Assembly: GCF_018798885.1 (NCBI RefSeq)
Contig: NZ_CP076361.1
Coordinates: 434,001 to 498,000 of the forward strand
Direction: 5' to 3'
Length of the DNA stretch: 64,000 nucleotides
Origin: Gemmobacter fulvus
GTDB taxonomy: Bacteria > Pseudomonadota > Alphaproteobacteria > Rhodobacterales > Rhodobacteraceae
In this document: in pieces, positions 55,577 to 64,000 of the stretch
Position numbering within the stretch: position 1 is the first letter of the stretch
Layout of the letters: every line of letters starts with the position of its first letter
Program-made: the position numbers and the translations under genes
The notes under the pieces: generated by a model
Database searches by the model: none
What the model was told of the DNA's origin: nothing
The model's input: only the letters and a program-made list of their open reading frames with translations

Positions 55577-56196
55577 GCAAAGGCCTCGTCAAAGCCACGC
55601 GCCGCCTGCACCCGCCCTGTGGCACGGAACGACGTAAGGTCCAGCACCTCGGCCTCGGCCAGCCCGAGGTCGATATGCGTGGCGATCAGCGCCGCCCCCC
55701 CCGCCGCAAGATGGCCGCGCACCAGATCGGAAAACAGCGCAGCCGAAGCGGCGTCGAGGCTGACCGTCGGCTCATCCAGCATCCAGATCGGCCGACCGCT
55801 GACCAAGAGCCGCGCCAGCCCCAGCCGCCGCTTCTGCCCGGCCGACAGATTGGCCGCCGCCCGGTCGCGCAGGGCAGTCAGGTTCATCTGCACCAGCGCG
55901 GTCTCAACCCGGTCGGTGCCATAGATGGCGGCCCAGAAGCCCAGATTCTCGGCCACGCTCAGCGTGGCCTTCAGCCCATCCGCATGGGCGGCATAGGCAA
56001 TGCTGTCCGGCGGCACCGCAACTCGGCCCTGCACCGCAGGCTGCAATCCCGCCAGAGTGCGCAACAAGGTGGTCTTGCCGATGCCATTCGGCCCACGCAA
56101 CACCAGCGCGCGCCCGGCGCGCAGGGTGAAACCCACGCCCTCCAGCACGGTCAGCCCGCCGCGCGCACAAGCCAGATCGGTGACGACATATTCCAT
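55573..56196 (-). CDS. ccmA: Haem exporter ATP-binding protein CcmA
   Basis: A 207-aa ABC ATPase: Walker [13 protein letters not shown] (about 35), signature [12 protein letters not shown] (about 127), and Walker B WMLDEPTV (about 147). It drives release of holoCcmE. It is the first gene of the ccm block. Confidence 0.95.
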   Translation of the reverse strand: MEYVVTDLACARGGLTVLEGVGFTLRAGRALVLRGPNGIGKTTLLRTLAGLQPAVQGRVAVPPDSIAYAAHADGLKATLSVAENLGFWAAIYGTDRVETALVQMNLTALRDRAAANLSAGQKRRLGLARLLVSGRPIWMLDEPTVSLDAASAALFSDLVRGHLAAGGAALIATHIDLGLAEAEVLDLTSFRATGRVQAARGFDEAFA

Positions 56197-56367
56197 GCGC
56201 CCTGCCTATCCGATTGCGAAAGCGCCGCAAAGCGAAAGCCGCCCTCTGCGACAAAGGGACAAGACGCGCCCTCATCACACGCGCCCCCCTGCAACTTGCA
56301 TTTTGCAAAAATACTCACAGCCACGACGGTCATCCCGACATCCCGCCGGGCAAAGGCGCAGGCGCGC

Positions 56368-56721
56368 TCAGACCGGCAGAACCGCCAGCGCGATGCGCCG
56401 ACCCTCGCTCAGCAGCACGTTATAAGTGCGGCAGGCAGCGGGAGAAGACATGACCTCCACCCCGATATCCGCCGCTTCCAGCGTGCTGCGGAAGGGCAGC
56501 GGCGCATGGGCGATCTCGGCGCCCATGCCCAGAAACAACACGTCGATCCGCCCGGCCAGCGCCAGGATCGGGTCGGCATCCGCCAGCCCGCCCCAGCCAC
56601 CTGCCGCCCAGGGGGTGATTAGGCAGGGCCCATGCAGCACCGTGCCACCGATGCGGAAAAAGCCGGGGCCATAGCCCTCGACCGGCTGGGCTTCCGCATA
56701 AGTGATCTCGGTCAATTGCAT
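56368..56721 (-). CDS. Mth938-like domain protein (NDUFAF3 relative)
   Basis: A 117-aa protein (MQLTEITYAEAQPVEGYGPGFFRIGGTVLHG) of the Mth938 fold, related to mitochondrial complex I factor NDUFAF3/AAMDC. Start at 56721 with GAGGAG 8 bp upstream; an earlier frame to 56802 runs into secF. It lies 10 bp past the secF stop and is probably co-transcribed. Role in bacteria unknown. Confidence 0.85.
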   Translation of the reverse strand: MQLTEITYAEAQPVEGYGPGFFRIGGTVLHGPCLITPWAAGGWGGLADADPILALAGRIDVLFLGMGAEIAHAPLPFRSTLEAADIGVEVMSSPAACRTYNVLLSEGRRIALAVLPV

Positions 56722-56731
56722 GGCGCGCTCC

Positions 56732-57712
56732 TCAGGCGTCGATATTGGCGAATTCGTGATCCGGCTTCGCGCCTTCTTTCTTCGGCTTGTCGCTGCGATC
56801 AAGGCCCAGCATCAGCACGATGTTCTTGGCTACATAGAGCGTCGAATAACAGCCGATGAACACCCCGAACAACATGGCGAACACAAACCCGCGGATCACA
56901 TCGCCGCCAAAGATCAACAGCGCGGTCAGCGCAATCGCCGTGGTCGTCGCCGTCATGATGGTGCGCGACAGCGTTTCATTCGTGGTCAGGTTCATCAGGT
57001 CGCGCAGCGGCATTGCCTTGTATTTCAACAGGTTCTCGCGAAGCCTGTCGAAAATCACCACCGTGTCGTTCACCGAATAGCCCAGAATGGTCAGCAGTGC
57101 TGCCACGATGGTCAGATCGAATTTCAGCTGGAACACCGAAAACACGCCGACCGTCACGATCACGTCATGCACCAGGGCCGCCACGGTGCCGATGGCGAAC
57201 TGCCATTCAAAGCGCAGCCAGATATAGATCCAGATCCCGGCAGAGCCGGTCAGAACCGCGATCAACGCCGACCAGATCAGCTCGGACGAGACTTTCGGCC
57301 CCACCGATTCCACCGACGGAAAGGTGATCGCCGGGTCGACGGCGCGCAGGGCGGTTTCCATCGTCTCGATCACCTCGGGCGTCACCGCCTCGCTGCCCTC
57401 CTGCGGCGAGATGCGCAGCATCGCCACATGCTGATCGGCGCGGAACGAGGGGTCGAACACTTCGGTGATCGACACTTCACCAAGGTCAAGGCCTTCCAGC
57501 GCCTGCCGGTATTCCCCGACATCCACCGCCTGCGTGCTTTCGGTGCGGATCGTGGTGCCGCCCTTGAAGTCGATGCCGAAGTTCAACCCCAGCACGGCGA
57601 CGGACAGCAGCGACAGCACCACCAACACGACCGACGTGCCGAAGGTGATGTATTGCCATTTGAAGAAGTCGATATTGGTTTTGGTCGGAACCAGTTTCAG
57701 ACGAAACGCCAT
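56732..57712 (-). CDS. secF: Protein translocase subunit SecF
   Basis: A 326-aa membrane protein; it works with SecD to use the proton force to complete export. FGIDFKGGT after the first helix (about residue 45), and five further TM helices in the second half. The start at 57712 has GAGGAGG upstream; the longer frame to 57781 is not used. Confidence 0.96.
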   Translation of the reverse strand: MAFRLKLVPTKTNIDFFKWQYITFGTSVVLVVLSLLSVAVLGLNFGIDFKGGTTIRTESTQAVDVGEYRQALEGLDLGEVSITEVFDPSFRADQHVAMLRISPQEGSEAVTPEVIETMETALRAVDPAITFPSVESVGPKVSSELIWSALIAVLTGSAGIWIYIWLRFEWQFAIGTVAALVHDVIVTVGVFSVFQLKFDLTIVAALLTILGYSVNDTVVIFDRLRENLLKYKAMPLRDLMNLTTNETLSRTIMTATTTAIALTALLIFGGDVIRGFVFAMLFGVFIGCYSTLYVAKNIVLMLGLDRSDKPKKEGAKPDHEFANIDA

Positions 57713-57725
57713 TGCCCGCTCCTCC

Positions 57726-59393
57726 TCACACGATGATCGTCCGGGGGCGACGCCACCGGATATAGAGATTGACGATGGCACGCGTGACGTAAACGGCGGT
57801 GAACATCGAGGTGATGATCCCCACCCCGGTCGTCACCGCAAAGCCCCGCACCGGGCCCGCCCCGATCACGAACATGATGATGGCGGTAATCATGCCGGTG
57901 ACGTTGCTGTCCATGATCGCAGACAGCGCCTTGCCGAACCCGATGTCAATCGCCGCACCGGGCGACCGCCCCTCACGCAATTCTTCGCGGACCCGTTCAT
58001 AGATCAGCACATTGGCATCCACCGCCATGCCCATGGTCAGCACGATCCCCGCGATGCCGGGCAGCGTCAGCGTTGCCCCGATGATCGACAGGATGGCAAA
58101 GATCAGCGCGATGTTGATGCCCAGAGCCAGTACCGAGAACATGCCAAACAGCCCGTAGCTGGCAATCATGTAAAGCGCGACAAGCCCCGCCCCTACGATG
58201 GCCGCCATCTGGCCCGCATCAATGCTGTCCTGCCCCAGTTCCGGGCCGATGGTGCGCTCTTCCAGAAAGGTCATCTCGGCGGGCAGCGCGCCTGCGCGCA
58301 GCAGCACGGCGAGTTCGGTGCTTTCCTCGACAGTGAAACTGCCGGTGATGATGCCACGCCCGCCGGGAATATGGCTCTGGATCACCGGGGCCGAAATCAC
58401 CTCGCTGTCCAGCACGATGGCAAAGGGTTTGCCGATGTTGTTGGCGGTATAATCGCCAAACTTGCGGGCGCCGGTGGCATCGAACTGAAACTCCACTGCG
58501 GGCGTGCCGTTCTGGTCGAAGGCGGGCTGCGCATTGGTCAGCTCTTCGCCGGTCACCACCGGGGTCTGCTCCACCACGTAATAGGTATTGGCCTCGTTCA
58601 TCGCGGGCAGCAGCAGATTGCGCGGGCCGGGCGTGGCCCCTGCATCCGCCGTGCGGCTGACAACCGGGTGGAAGGTCAGCTTGGCCGTGGTGCCGATCAG
58701 CGATTTCAGTTCCGCCGCCGATCCGATGCCCGGCACCTGAATCAGGATGCGGTCCTCGCCCTGACGCTGGATCGTCGGTTCGCGGGTGCCCACCTCATCC
58801 ACCCGGCGGCGGATGATCTCAAGGCTTTGCTGGATGGTGCGCTGATCCGTCGCCACCCGTTCGGCGGGCGACAGTTGCACCACGATGTCACTGCCTTCGG
58901 CGCTGACATCAATATCATTGGAGCCGATGCCGGTCAGGCTGACAACCGGGGTCGCCAGCGCGCGCACCTTTTCCAGCGCGACCGCCATACCTGCGGGATT
59001 GGAGATGGTGACGCGCAGCACCCCGTCGACCGAGGGCTGACGCCGCACATTGCCGACCTGATCGCGCACATCGCGCAGGCTGTCGCGCACTTCGGGCCAC
59101 ATCGCATCAATGCGGGCGGCATAGACATCCGCCACCTTCACCTCGGCCAGCAGATGCGCCCCGCCGCGCAGATCGAGCCCCAGCGGCACCAGAGACGAGG
59201 GCAGCCAGTCGGGCCAGAGATCCAGCGCCGCCTGCTGTTCCGGCAGCACGGTGCCGCCAGCGGCTTCCACCGCGGCGGCAGCGTCATTGTGTCTTTCGAC
59301 CCGCTCGTAGAACAGGTTCGGCGCGGCGAAAGCCAACCCGAGAAGCACAAGCCCCCAGATCAGCAGGCTTTTCCACAGCGGGGTCTGCGTCAT
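57726..59393 (-). CDS. secD: Protein translocase subunit SecD
   Basis: A 555-aa membrane protein with the first helix at residues 6-25, a large periplasmic domain, LGLDLRGGAHLL (about 73) and six TM helices. It lies 14 bp upstream of secF; yajC precedes it. Confidence 0.96.
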   Translation of the reverse strand: MTQTPLWKSLLIWGLVLLGLAFAAPNLFYERVERHNDAAAAVEAAGGTVLPEQQAALDLWPDWLPSSLVPLGLDLRGGAHLLAEVKVADVYAARIDAMWPEVRDSLRDVRDQVGNVRRQPSVDGVLRVTISNPAGMAVALEKVRALATPVVSLTGIGSNDIDVSAEGSDIVVQLSPAERVATDQRTIQQSLEIIRRRVDEVGTREPTIQRQGEDRILIQVPGIGSAAELKSLIGTTAKLTFHPVVSRTADAGATPGPRNLLLPAMNEANTYYVVEQTPVVTGEELTNAQPAFDQNGTPAVEFQFDATGARKFGDYTANNIGKPFAIVLDSEVISAPVIQSHIPGGRGIITGSFTVEESTELAVLLRAGALPAEMTFLEERTIGPELGQDSIDAGQMAAIVGAGLVALYMIASYGLFGMFSVLALGINIALIFAILSIIGATLTLPGIAGIVLTMGMAVDANVLIYERVREELREGRSPGAAIDIGFGKALSAIMDSNVTGMITAIIMFVIGAGPVRGFAVTTGVGIITSMFTAVYVTRAIVNLYIRWRRPRTIIV

Positions 59394-59428
59394 GTCGACA
59401 TTCCGTCATTCGGAGTAGGGGGCCGCGC

Positions 59429-59758
59429 TCAGGCGGTGGCGGGCTCGGTCTTGCTCATGACCTGGGCGATGGTGCTGCGCGGGGTGCGCACTTTCACACC
59501 TTCGGCAATCTCCACCTCGAGGATGCCATCCTCATGCACCTTGACCACCTTGCCGAGGATGCCGCCCTGCGTCAGCACCTGATCGCCCCGGCGCAGCTGC
59601 TCGACCATGGCTTTATGCTCTTTCACCTTTTTCTGCTGCGGACGGATCAGCAGGAAATACATGATGGCAAAAATCAGGATCAGCGGCACGAAGCTGGTGA
59701 AGGCGCTGGCGGCGCCACCGGCACCGGCAGCCTGAGCGAAGGCGGGAGTTGCGAACAT
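59429..59758 (-). CDS. yajC: Preprotein translocase subunit YajC
   Basis: A 109-aa single-pass membrane protein (FVPLILIFAIMYFLLIRPQQKKVKEHKAMVEQLRRGD) with a C-terminal cytoplasmic domain. GAGGATACC precedes the ATG. First of yajC-secD-secF. Confidence 0.96.
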   Translation of the reverse strand: MFATPAFAQAAGAGGAASAFTSFVPLILIFAIMYFLLIRPQQKKVKEHKAMVEQLRRGDQVLTQGGILGKVVKVHEDGILEVEIAEGVKVRTPRSTIAQVMSKTEPATA

Positions 59759-60024
59759 GGGGTATCCTCTTTCGTCGTCTTGGCACCGGGAACCCCGGCA
59801 ATTTGGTGGCGCACCCTATCTGCGGGCCTGCATGATGGCAAGGCAGAGGGCCCGCAGCTTGCGCTGCAGATAGGGGCGCGGATGTGGCGTACCAAGGGGC
59901 AAAGCGCAAATCCCCTGCCCTTTGGGCCATGTTCGCGGGCGCAAGGCCCGTGCTGCGCGCCTTTTCCCTTCACCCCGCCCCCCTGATGTTGCATATGAAG
60001 GCACCTGCAACCAAAGGTGAGATC

Positions 60025-61317
60025 ATGCACGACATCCGCGCCATCCGCGAAAACCCAGCCGCTTTCGATGCCGCTCTGGCACGCCGGGGCCTGTCGTCGA
60101 TGGCGTCAGAGGTGTTGGCCGTGGACGAGGCACGCCGCGCCCGCATCCTTGCCGCAGAAACCGCGCAGGCCGCCCAGAATGCCGCCTCCAAACAGGTGGG
60201 CGCTGCCAAGGCCAAGGGCGATGACGCCGAATTTGAACGGCTGCGCGCGCTGGTGGCCGAAAAGAAGGCCGAGATTGCCGCGCTGACCGCTGAGGCCGAT
60301 GCCGAAGATGTGAAGCTGCGCGACCTGCTGCTGCGCATCCCGAATCTGCCGCTGGACACGGTGCCCGATGGCAAGGACGAGGCCGATAACGTCGAGATCC
60401 GCCGCTGGGGCACGCCGCGTGCCTTCGACTTTGCGCCGAAGGAACATTTCGACATTGCGGGTGTGCAGCCCGGCATGGATTTCGCCACCGCCGCCAAACT
60501 GTCGGGGTCGCGATTCGTGGTGCTGCGCGGGGCGGTGATCCGGGTGCATCGCGCTCTGGCGCAGTTCATGCTGGACACCCATATCACCGACCATGGCCTG
60601 ACCGAGACCTGGACCCCGGTTCTGGTCAAGGAAGAGGCAATGTATGGCACCAACCAATTGCCGAAATTCGCGGAAGACAGCTATCAGACCACCAATGGCT
60701 GGTGGCTGGTGCCGACCTCCGAGGTGACGCTGACCAATACCGTCGCCGGGGATCTGCTCGACGAAGGCCAGCTTCCGATCCGCATGACCGCACATACCCA
60801 GTGCTTCCGCTCCGAAGCCGGGTCGGCGGGGCGCGATACCACCGGCATGTTGCGCCAGCACCAGTTCGAAAAGGTGGAAATGGTGTCGATCACCACGCCC
60901 GAGACCAGCCTTGCCGAACATGACCGCATGACCAAATGCGCCGAAGCGATCCTTGAAAAGCTCGGCCTGCCCTATCGCACCGTGGTTCTGTGCAGCGGCG
61001 ACATGGGGTTCGGCGCCACCAAGACGCATGACCTCGAGGTCTGGCTGCCGGGCCAGAACACCTACCGCGAGATCAGCTCCGTTTCGGTCTGTGGCGATTT
61101 TCAGGCCCGCCGGATGAACGCGCGCTTCCGCCCGGCGGGCGGGGGCAAGCCCGAGTTCGTGCATACGCTCAACGGCTCCGGCCTTGCGGTGGGGCGCTGC
61201 CTGATCGCGGTGCTGGAAAACGGCCAGCAGGCCGACGGCTCGGTCGATCTGCCCGCCGCGCTGCACCCCTATCTGGGCGGCAAGACCCGGATCAGCGCCA
61301 CCGGCACCATGGAATGA
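60025..61317 (+). CDS. serS: Seryl-tRNA synthetase
   Basis: A 430-aa class II aminoacyl-tRNA synthetase. An N-terminal coiled-coil arm (about residues 30-105) binds tRNA-Ser, and the catalytic domain has motif 2 [25 protein letters not shown] and motif 3 [19 protein letters not shown] at 60025 ([11 protein letters not shown]) with AAAGGTGA upstream; an earlier frame is not used. Confidence 0.97.
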   Translation: MHDIRAIRENPAAFDAALARRGLSSMASEVLAVDEARRARILAAETAQAAQNAASKQVGAAKAKGDDAEFERLRALVAEKKAEIAALTAEADAEDVKLRDLLLRIPNLPLDTVPDGKDEADNVEIRRWGTPRAFDFAPKEHFDIAGVQPGMDFATAAKLSGSRFVVLRGAVIRVHRALAQFMLDTHITDHGLTETWTPVLVKEEAMYGTNQLPKFAEDSYQTTNGWWLVPTSEVTLTNTVAGDLLDEGQLPIRMTAHTQCFRSEAGSAGRDTTGMLRQHQFEKVEMVSITTPETSLAEHDRMTKCAEAILEKLGLPYRTVVLCSGDMGFGATKTHDLEVWLPGQNTYREISSVSVCGDFQARRMNARFRPAGGGKPEFVHTLNGSGLAVGRCLIAVLENGQQADGSVDLPAALHPYLGGKTRISATGTME

Positions 61318-61320
61318 ACG

Positions 61321-61345
61321 AAAGGGGCCGCAAGGCCCCTTTTTC
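61321..61345 (+). terminator. Rho-independent terminator after serS
   Basis: AAAGGGGCC/GGCCCCTTT stem with GCAA loop and T5 tail, directly after the stop. Confidence 0.93.
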
Positions 61346-61375
61346 TTTCCGTATCAAGATCTTGTCGGACGACCT

Positions 61376-61981
61376 TCAGCCGCCCAGAATGACCTTCACG
61401 TAATTCTTGGTTTCAGCATAGGGCGGGATGCCACTGTGTTTTTCCACCGCCTGCGGACCGGCGTTATAGGCGGCCAGCGCCAGACGCCAGCTGCCGAATT
61501 TGTTATACATCATAGACAGATAGCGCGCGCCGCCCTCAAGATTCTGATGCGGGTCGTTGATGTCCACCCGCAGCAGCTTTGCGGTGCCGGGCATCAGCTG
61601 CGCCAGCCCGGTCGCGCCCTTGGGCGACACCGCCCCCGCGTTCCAGCCGCTTTCCTGCTGCACCAGCCGCAGGAACAGATCTTCGGGCACGCCATGTTTG
61701 CGCGCCATGGACTTGGCGACCTCCAGAAACTCGCCCTTGTAACGCCCGCGATAGCGCGGGGCCGAGACGGCGCTGGCCTCTTCGATCATGGGCGGTTTTG
61801 GCATCAGCCGGGTCGAGCCGGAATATTGCTTGGCCAACCGGCCATCCAGCAGCGAGGTTTGCGATTTGAACAGCAAGGACCGCGATTTGCTGGACCCGGA
61901 CAGCTTGAGCCCTTCGGCCCCTGCGCTGCCCACCGTGGCCAAACCGGCCAACAGAGTGATGAAAACAACCGTGCGACGCAT
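61376..61981 (-). CDS. Soluble lytic transglycosylase (SLT family)
   Basis: A 201-aa exported enzyme with a signal-like N-terminus ([22 protein letters not shown]) and the SLT domain (about 90-195) with catalytic Glu in [27 protein letters not shown] and YNAGP. Cuts peptidoglycan glycan chains. Start at 61981 with AAGGGTGG; longer frames have no site. Confidence 0.93.
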   Translation of the reverse strand: MRRTVVFITLLAGLATVGSAGAEGLKLSGSSKSRSLLFKSQTSLLDGRLAKQYSGSTRLMPKPPMIEEASAVSAPRYRGRYKGEFLEVAKSMARKHGVPEDLFLRLVQQESGWNAGAVSPKGATGLAQLMPGTAKLLRVDINDPHQNLEGGARYLSMMYNKFGSWRLALAAYNAGPQAVEKHSGIPPYAETKNYVKVILGG

Positions 61982-62058
61982 CCGCCACCCTTTGGAAAAT
62001 CCACAAGCCGCGACTATACGGATTTCAGGCTCTTTCGCCAGAGCCTTTCGCCACCGGC

Positions 62059-62628
62059 TCAACCGGCCTCGGCGGTCGGTTCCTTGGCGGCTGCGGGTAT
62101 CGGCGGCTTCTCGCCCATCAGCGGCGCGCGGAGCAGATCCTCGATCAGAAGCGAGACCAGTTGCCCTCGGCCGCTGACCCCGGCCTTGCGATAGATCGCG
62201 TTCAGATGCGTCTTGACCGTCGCCTCGGCCGAGCCACGGAACACCGCGATTTCGGCAATCGCATAGCCCTTGATGGTGAAGGCCGCGATGTCCTGCTCCG
62301 ATGGCGTCAGCTTCCACTCGCGGAAATAACCCTCCATCACCTCGTTCAACGCGCCGGCGGCCACGCTCATCTGACGCTCCAGATGCGCCTGTTTGCGAAG
62401 AAGGCGCATCAAATAGCGGATTTCAAACGCAATTCCCAGAATGATGCCCAGCGTCGCCCCAATCTCTGGCAGGATATGCCCGTCATGCAGCGTGTCCCAT
62501 CCGGCGATGCGGACATCCTCGATTACATCCGCCACGAAAAACAGCACACAGGCGCATTGGAACAGGATCAGCGCGGTCAGCCCGATCTGGCGGCGATCGG
62601 GCTTGGGTGTGGCGGGGGGCTGGGTCAT
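62059..62628 (-). CDS. Membrane-anchored LuxR-type HTH regulator
   Basis: A 189-aa protein with two hydrophobic helices at residues 15-40 and 50-70, then a coiled part and a C-terminal LuxR/GerE-type HTH ([49 protein letters not shown]). It lies 12 bp past the cytochrome b gene stop and on the same strand, so it may sense membrane or redox state of that system. Target genes unknown. Confidence 0.85.
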   Translation of the reverse strand: MTQPPATPKPDRRQIGLTALILFQCACVLFFVADVIEDVRIAGWDTLHDGHILPEIGATLGIILGIAFEIRYLMRLLRKQAHLERQMSVAAGALNEVMEGYFREWKLTPSEQDIAAFTIKGYAIAEIAVFRGSAEATVKTHLNAIYRKAGVSGRGQLVSLLIEDLLRAPLMGEKPPIPAAAKEPTAEAG

Positions 62629-62640
62629 CTCGGCTCCGGC

Positions 62641-63168
62641 TCAATCCTCGGGAAGGGTCTTGTAGCCTGTCACCATGGATCGGGGAAGGTTGATCCCGAG
62701 CCGACGCGATTCAAACACCACCGCCGCGATATGCAGAACAACCGAGGCTTCGGCCCAGAGCACGGCGGCTTCGTGCAGTTCCTCGACCCATTCGATGCCG
62801 AAAAACGCAAGCGTGGTCATCATATACCCCGAGATGCCGATCACCAGCAGCGTCGCCAGCAGGTTGTAGATCATCAGCGCGCCCAGCGGCGAATGGCCCG
62901 CATGGGCATGGCGGCGCCCGGTGGCCATTTCGGCCAATTGGCCGACAGCGGCGGCGGGATCGGGCGGAAAGTCACTGAACCGGGCATGGCGGCTGCCGAA
63001 CAGGCCCCAGACCACGCGCGCGATCACCAGCGCCAGCACGGTATATCCGACATAGCGGTGCAGCGACGATTCGTCCTCGGTGAAAAAGGCATTGGCGGTA
63101 AAGGCCGCAACCAGCGACCAGTGAAACAGGCGCACGAAGGCGTCCCAGACAAATATGGTGCGGCGCAT
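62641..63168 (-). CDS. Cytochrome b561-type protein
   Basis: A 175-aa membrane protein of the cytochrome b/b6 (Ni-Fe hydrogenase-type b) family; four TM helices with His ligands (RLFHWSLV, LHRYVGYT, ELHEAAVL, VLHIAAVVF). It lies downstream of the PepSY gene and upstream of the LuxR-type gene; the three are likely one transcript. Confidence 0.9.
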   Translation of the reverse strand: MRRTIFVWDAFVRLFHWSLVAAFTANAFFTEDESSLHRYVGYTVLALVIARVVWGLFGSRHARFSDFPPDPAAAVGQLAEMATGRRHAHAGHSPLGALMIYNLLATLLVIGISGYMMTTLAFFGIEWVEELHEAAVLWAEASVVLHIAAVVFESRRLGINLPRSMVTGYKTLPED

Positions 63169-63239
63169 GGCGACATCCTGACAAAAGCGGGCTGAAACAG
63201 AGGGGACGCACCCGGCCCGAAGGCCGGGTGCTGTGCGGC

Positions 63240-63488
63240 TTATTCGGTTTTCGACTTCACGATTTTCAGCTGCGCGTCGAGATAGAGTTCGTAGGTCTTG
63301 CCGTCTTTCACGGCGTAGACCTCGATCATGCCGTCTTCGCTGTCGATCTTGCGGACCTCATAGCCCTGCGCGGTCATCTCTGCCGTCACCTTGTCTTTCA
63401 GCGCGGCGTCGATGTTGTCGCCCGAGGCGAAGGCCAGCGGGGCCGACAGGGCAAGGAAAGCAACGGTGAGGAGGGAAAGCGATTTCAT
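63240..63488 (-). CDS. PepSY-domain exported protein
   Basis: An 82-aa protein with a signal peptide (MKSLSLLTVAFLALSAPLAFA) and a PepSY domain (VTAEMTAQGYEVRKIDSEDGMIEVYAVKDGKTYELYLDAQL). Start at 63488 with AGGA 8 bp upstream. Small PepSY proteins often partner cytochrome b561-type proteins. Confidence 0.9.
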   Translation of the reverse strand: MKSLSLLTVAFLALSAPLAFASGDNIDAALKDKVTAEMTAQGYEVRKIDSEDGMIEVYAVKDGKTYELYLDAQLKIVKSKTE

Positions 63489-63725
63489 CGGGAACATCCT
63501 TTTCGGAGGGTTGCCCGCCATCCGGTTGCGGCGGGATAAGCCGGATATGCCGCCCTGCCCGGCCTGCCACCATCGGCGCAAAGGCGCAGATGACCGCTCT
63601 AGCCCCGCAGTTGCAGACGCGTCGGGGCCGTTGCCCGCGCGCTCTGCCCCCGGTATAGGTGCGGTCAATCATCGTTTTGCCAAAAGCGGGCGCGCCTTGC
63701 CTGCAAACAAGAATCGGGGGCATCC

Positions 63726-64000
63726 ATGGCGGGTTCGGTCAACAAGGTCATCATCGTCGGCAATCTGGGGCGTGACCCGGAAGTGCGCAGCTTTCAGAAT
63801 GGCGGCAAGGTGGTGAACCTGCGCATCGCCACCTCGGAAACCTGGCGCGACCGCAATTCGGGCGAGCGCAAGGAGCGCACCGAATGGCATTCCGTCGCCA
63901 TCTTTTCGGAACCGCTGGCCAAGATCGCCGAACAATATCTGCGCAAAGGTTCCAAGGTCTATATCGAGGGCGCGCTGGAAACGCGGAAATGGCAGGATCA
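63726..64000 (+). CDS. ssb: Single-stranded DNA-binding protein (3'-truncated by window)
   Basis: OB-fold start [60 protein letters not shown], the typical SSB N-terminus. The C-terminal tail lies outside the window. Binds ssDNA in replication and repair. Confidence 0.97.
   Translation, partial: MAGSVNKVIIVGNLGRDPEVRSFQNGGKVVNLRIATSETWRDRNSGERKERTEWHSVAIFSEPLAKIAEQYLRKGSKVYIEGALETRKWQD

Noticed and set aside
57465-59582. 705-aa plus-strand frame across secD
   Set aside because: Antisense shadow of secD and neighbours; no start site and low-complexity composition.

Overview
The window is about 64 kb of GC-rich chromosome from an alphaproteobacterium of the Rhodobacteraceae (Rhodobacter/Gemmobacter-like; genus not resolved). 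The evidence is a complete RcGTA-type gene transfer agent (GTA) cluster beside cysE, the PDH E1beta with its own lipoyl domain, the ccmABCDG order, and the secDF-yajC-serS and fabD-fabG-acpP-fabF-mltG blocks.

Layout. 1-2.6 kb: pdhB (5' end outside the window) and pdhC. 2.7-3.8 kb: cysE and a small conserved gene on the minus strand. 3.85-33.5 kb: the GTA cluster on the minus strand (g1 at 33.5 kb to g15). Its last gene, g15 (host-specificity 'megatron' protein), is split by a 15.7-kb integrative element (6.1-21.8 kb) flanked by a 13-bp direct repeat. Removing the element with one repeat copy restores the g15 frame at the junction. A separate 1-nt frameshift lies in the C-terminal half of g15 near 4.69 kb.

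The element has a tyrosine integrase and AlpA-type excisionase next to the right end, a Prim-Pol/SF3 helicase replicase, an iteron array resembling an origin, two paralogous TerS-like genes and a row of small unknown genes. It has no capsid, portal or tail genes of its own. This is the layout of a phage satellite (P4/PICI-like). Its left third is a minus-strand series that looks like defence cargo: a small membrane protein, an XRE regulator, a retron-type reverse transcriptase, a ParA-like ATPase and a HEPN protein. It is preceded by a strongly structured non-coding stretch, and an HNH-like protein converges on it from the left.

33.8-44.6 kb is core: mltG, fabF, acpP, fabG and fabD (envelope and fatty-acid synthesis), an orphan RTX protein, lon, a histone-like DNA-binding protein and tRNA-Val(CAC). 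44.8-51.6 kb: a cytochrome b561-YceI fusion, an EamA transporter, a lipid A-type acyltransferase, a DUF1223 thioredoxin-like protein and acnA. 51.9-53.2 kb: an intact IS3-family insertion sequence. 53.4-59.8 kb (minus strand): cytochrome c maturation (ccmG, D, C, B, A), an Mth938-like protein, secF, secD and yajC. 60-64 kb: serS, a lytic transglycosylase, a membrane-anchored LuxR-type regulator with a cytochrome b and a PepSY protein, and the start of ssb.

Coordinates come from reading the sequence and its six-frame translations. Functions are from recognised motifs and gene order; no database search was run. The most unusual content is the satellite-like element sitting inside the GTA megatron gene, and its RT/ParA/HEPN cargo.
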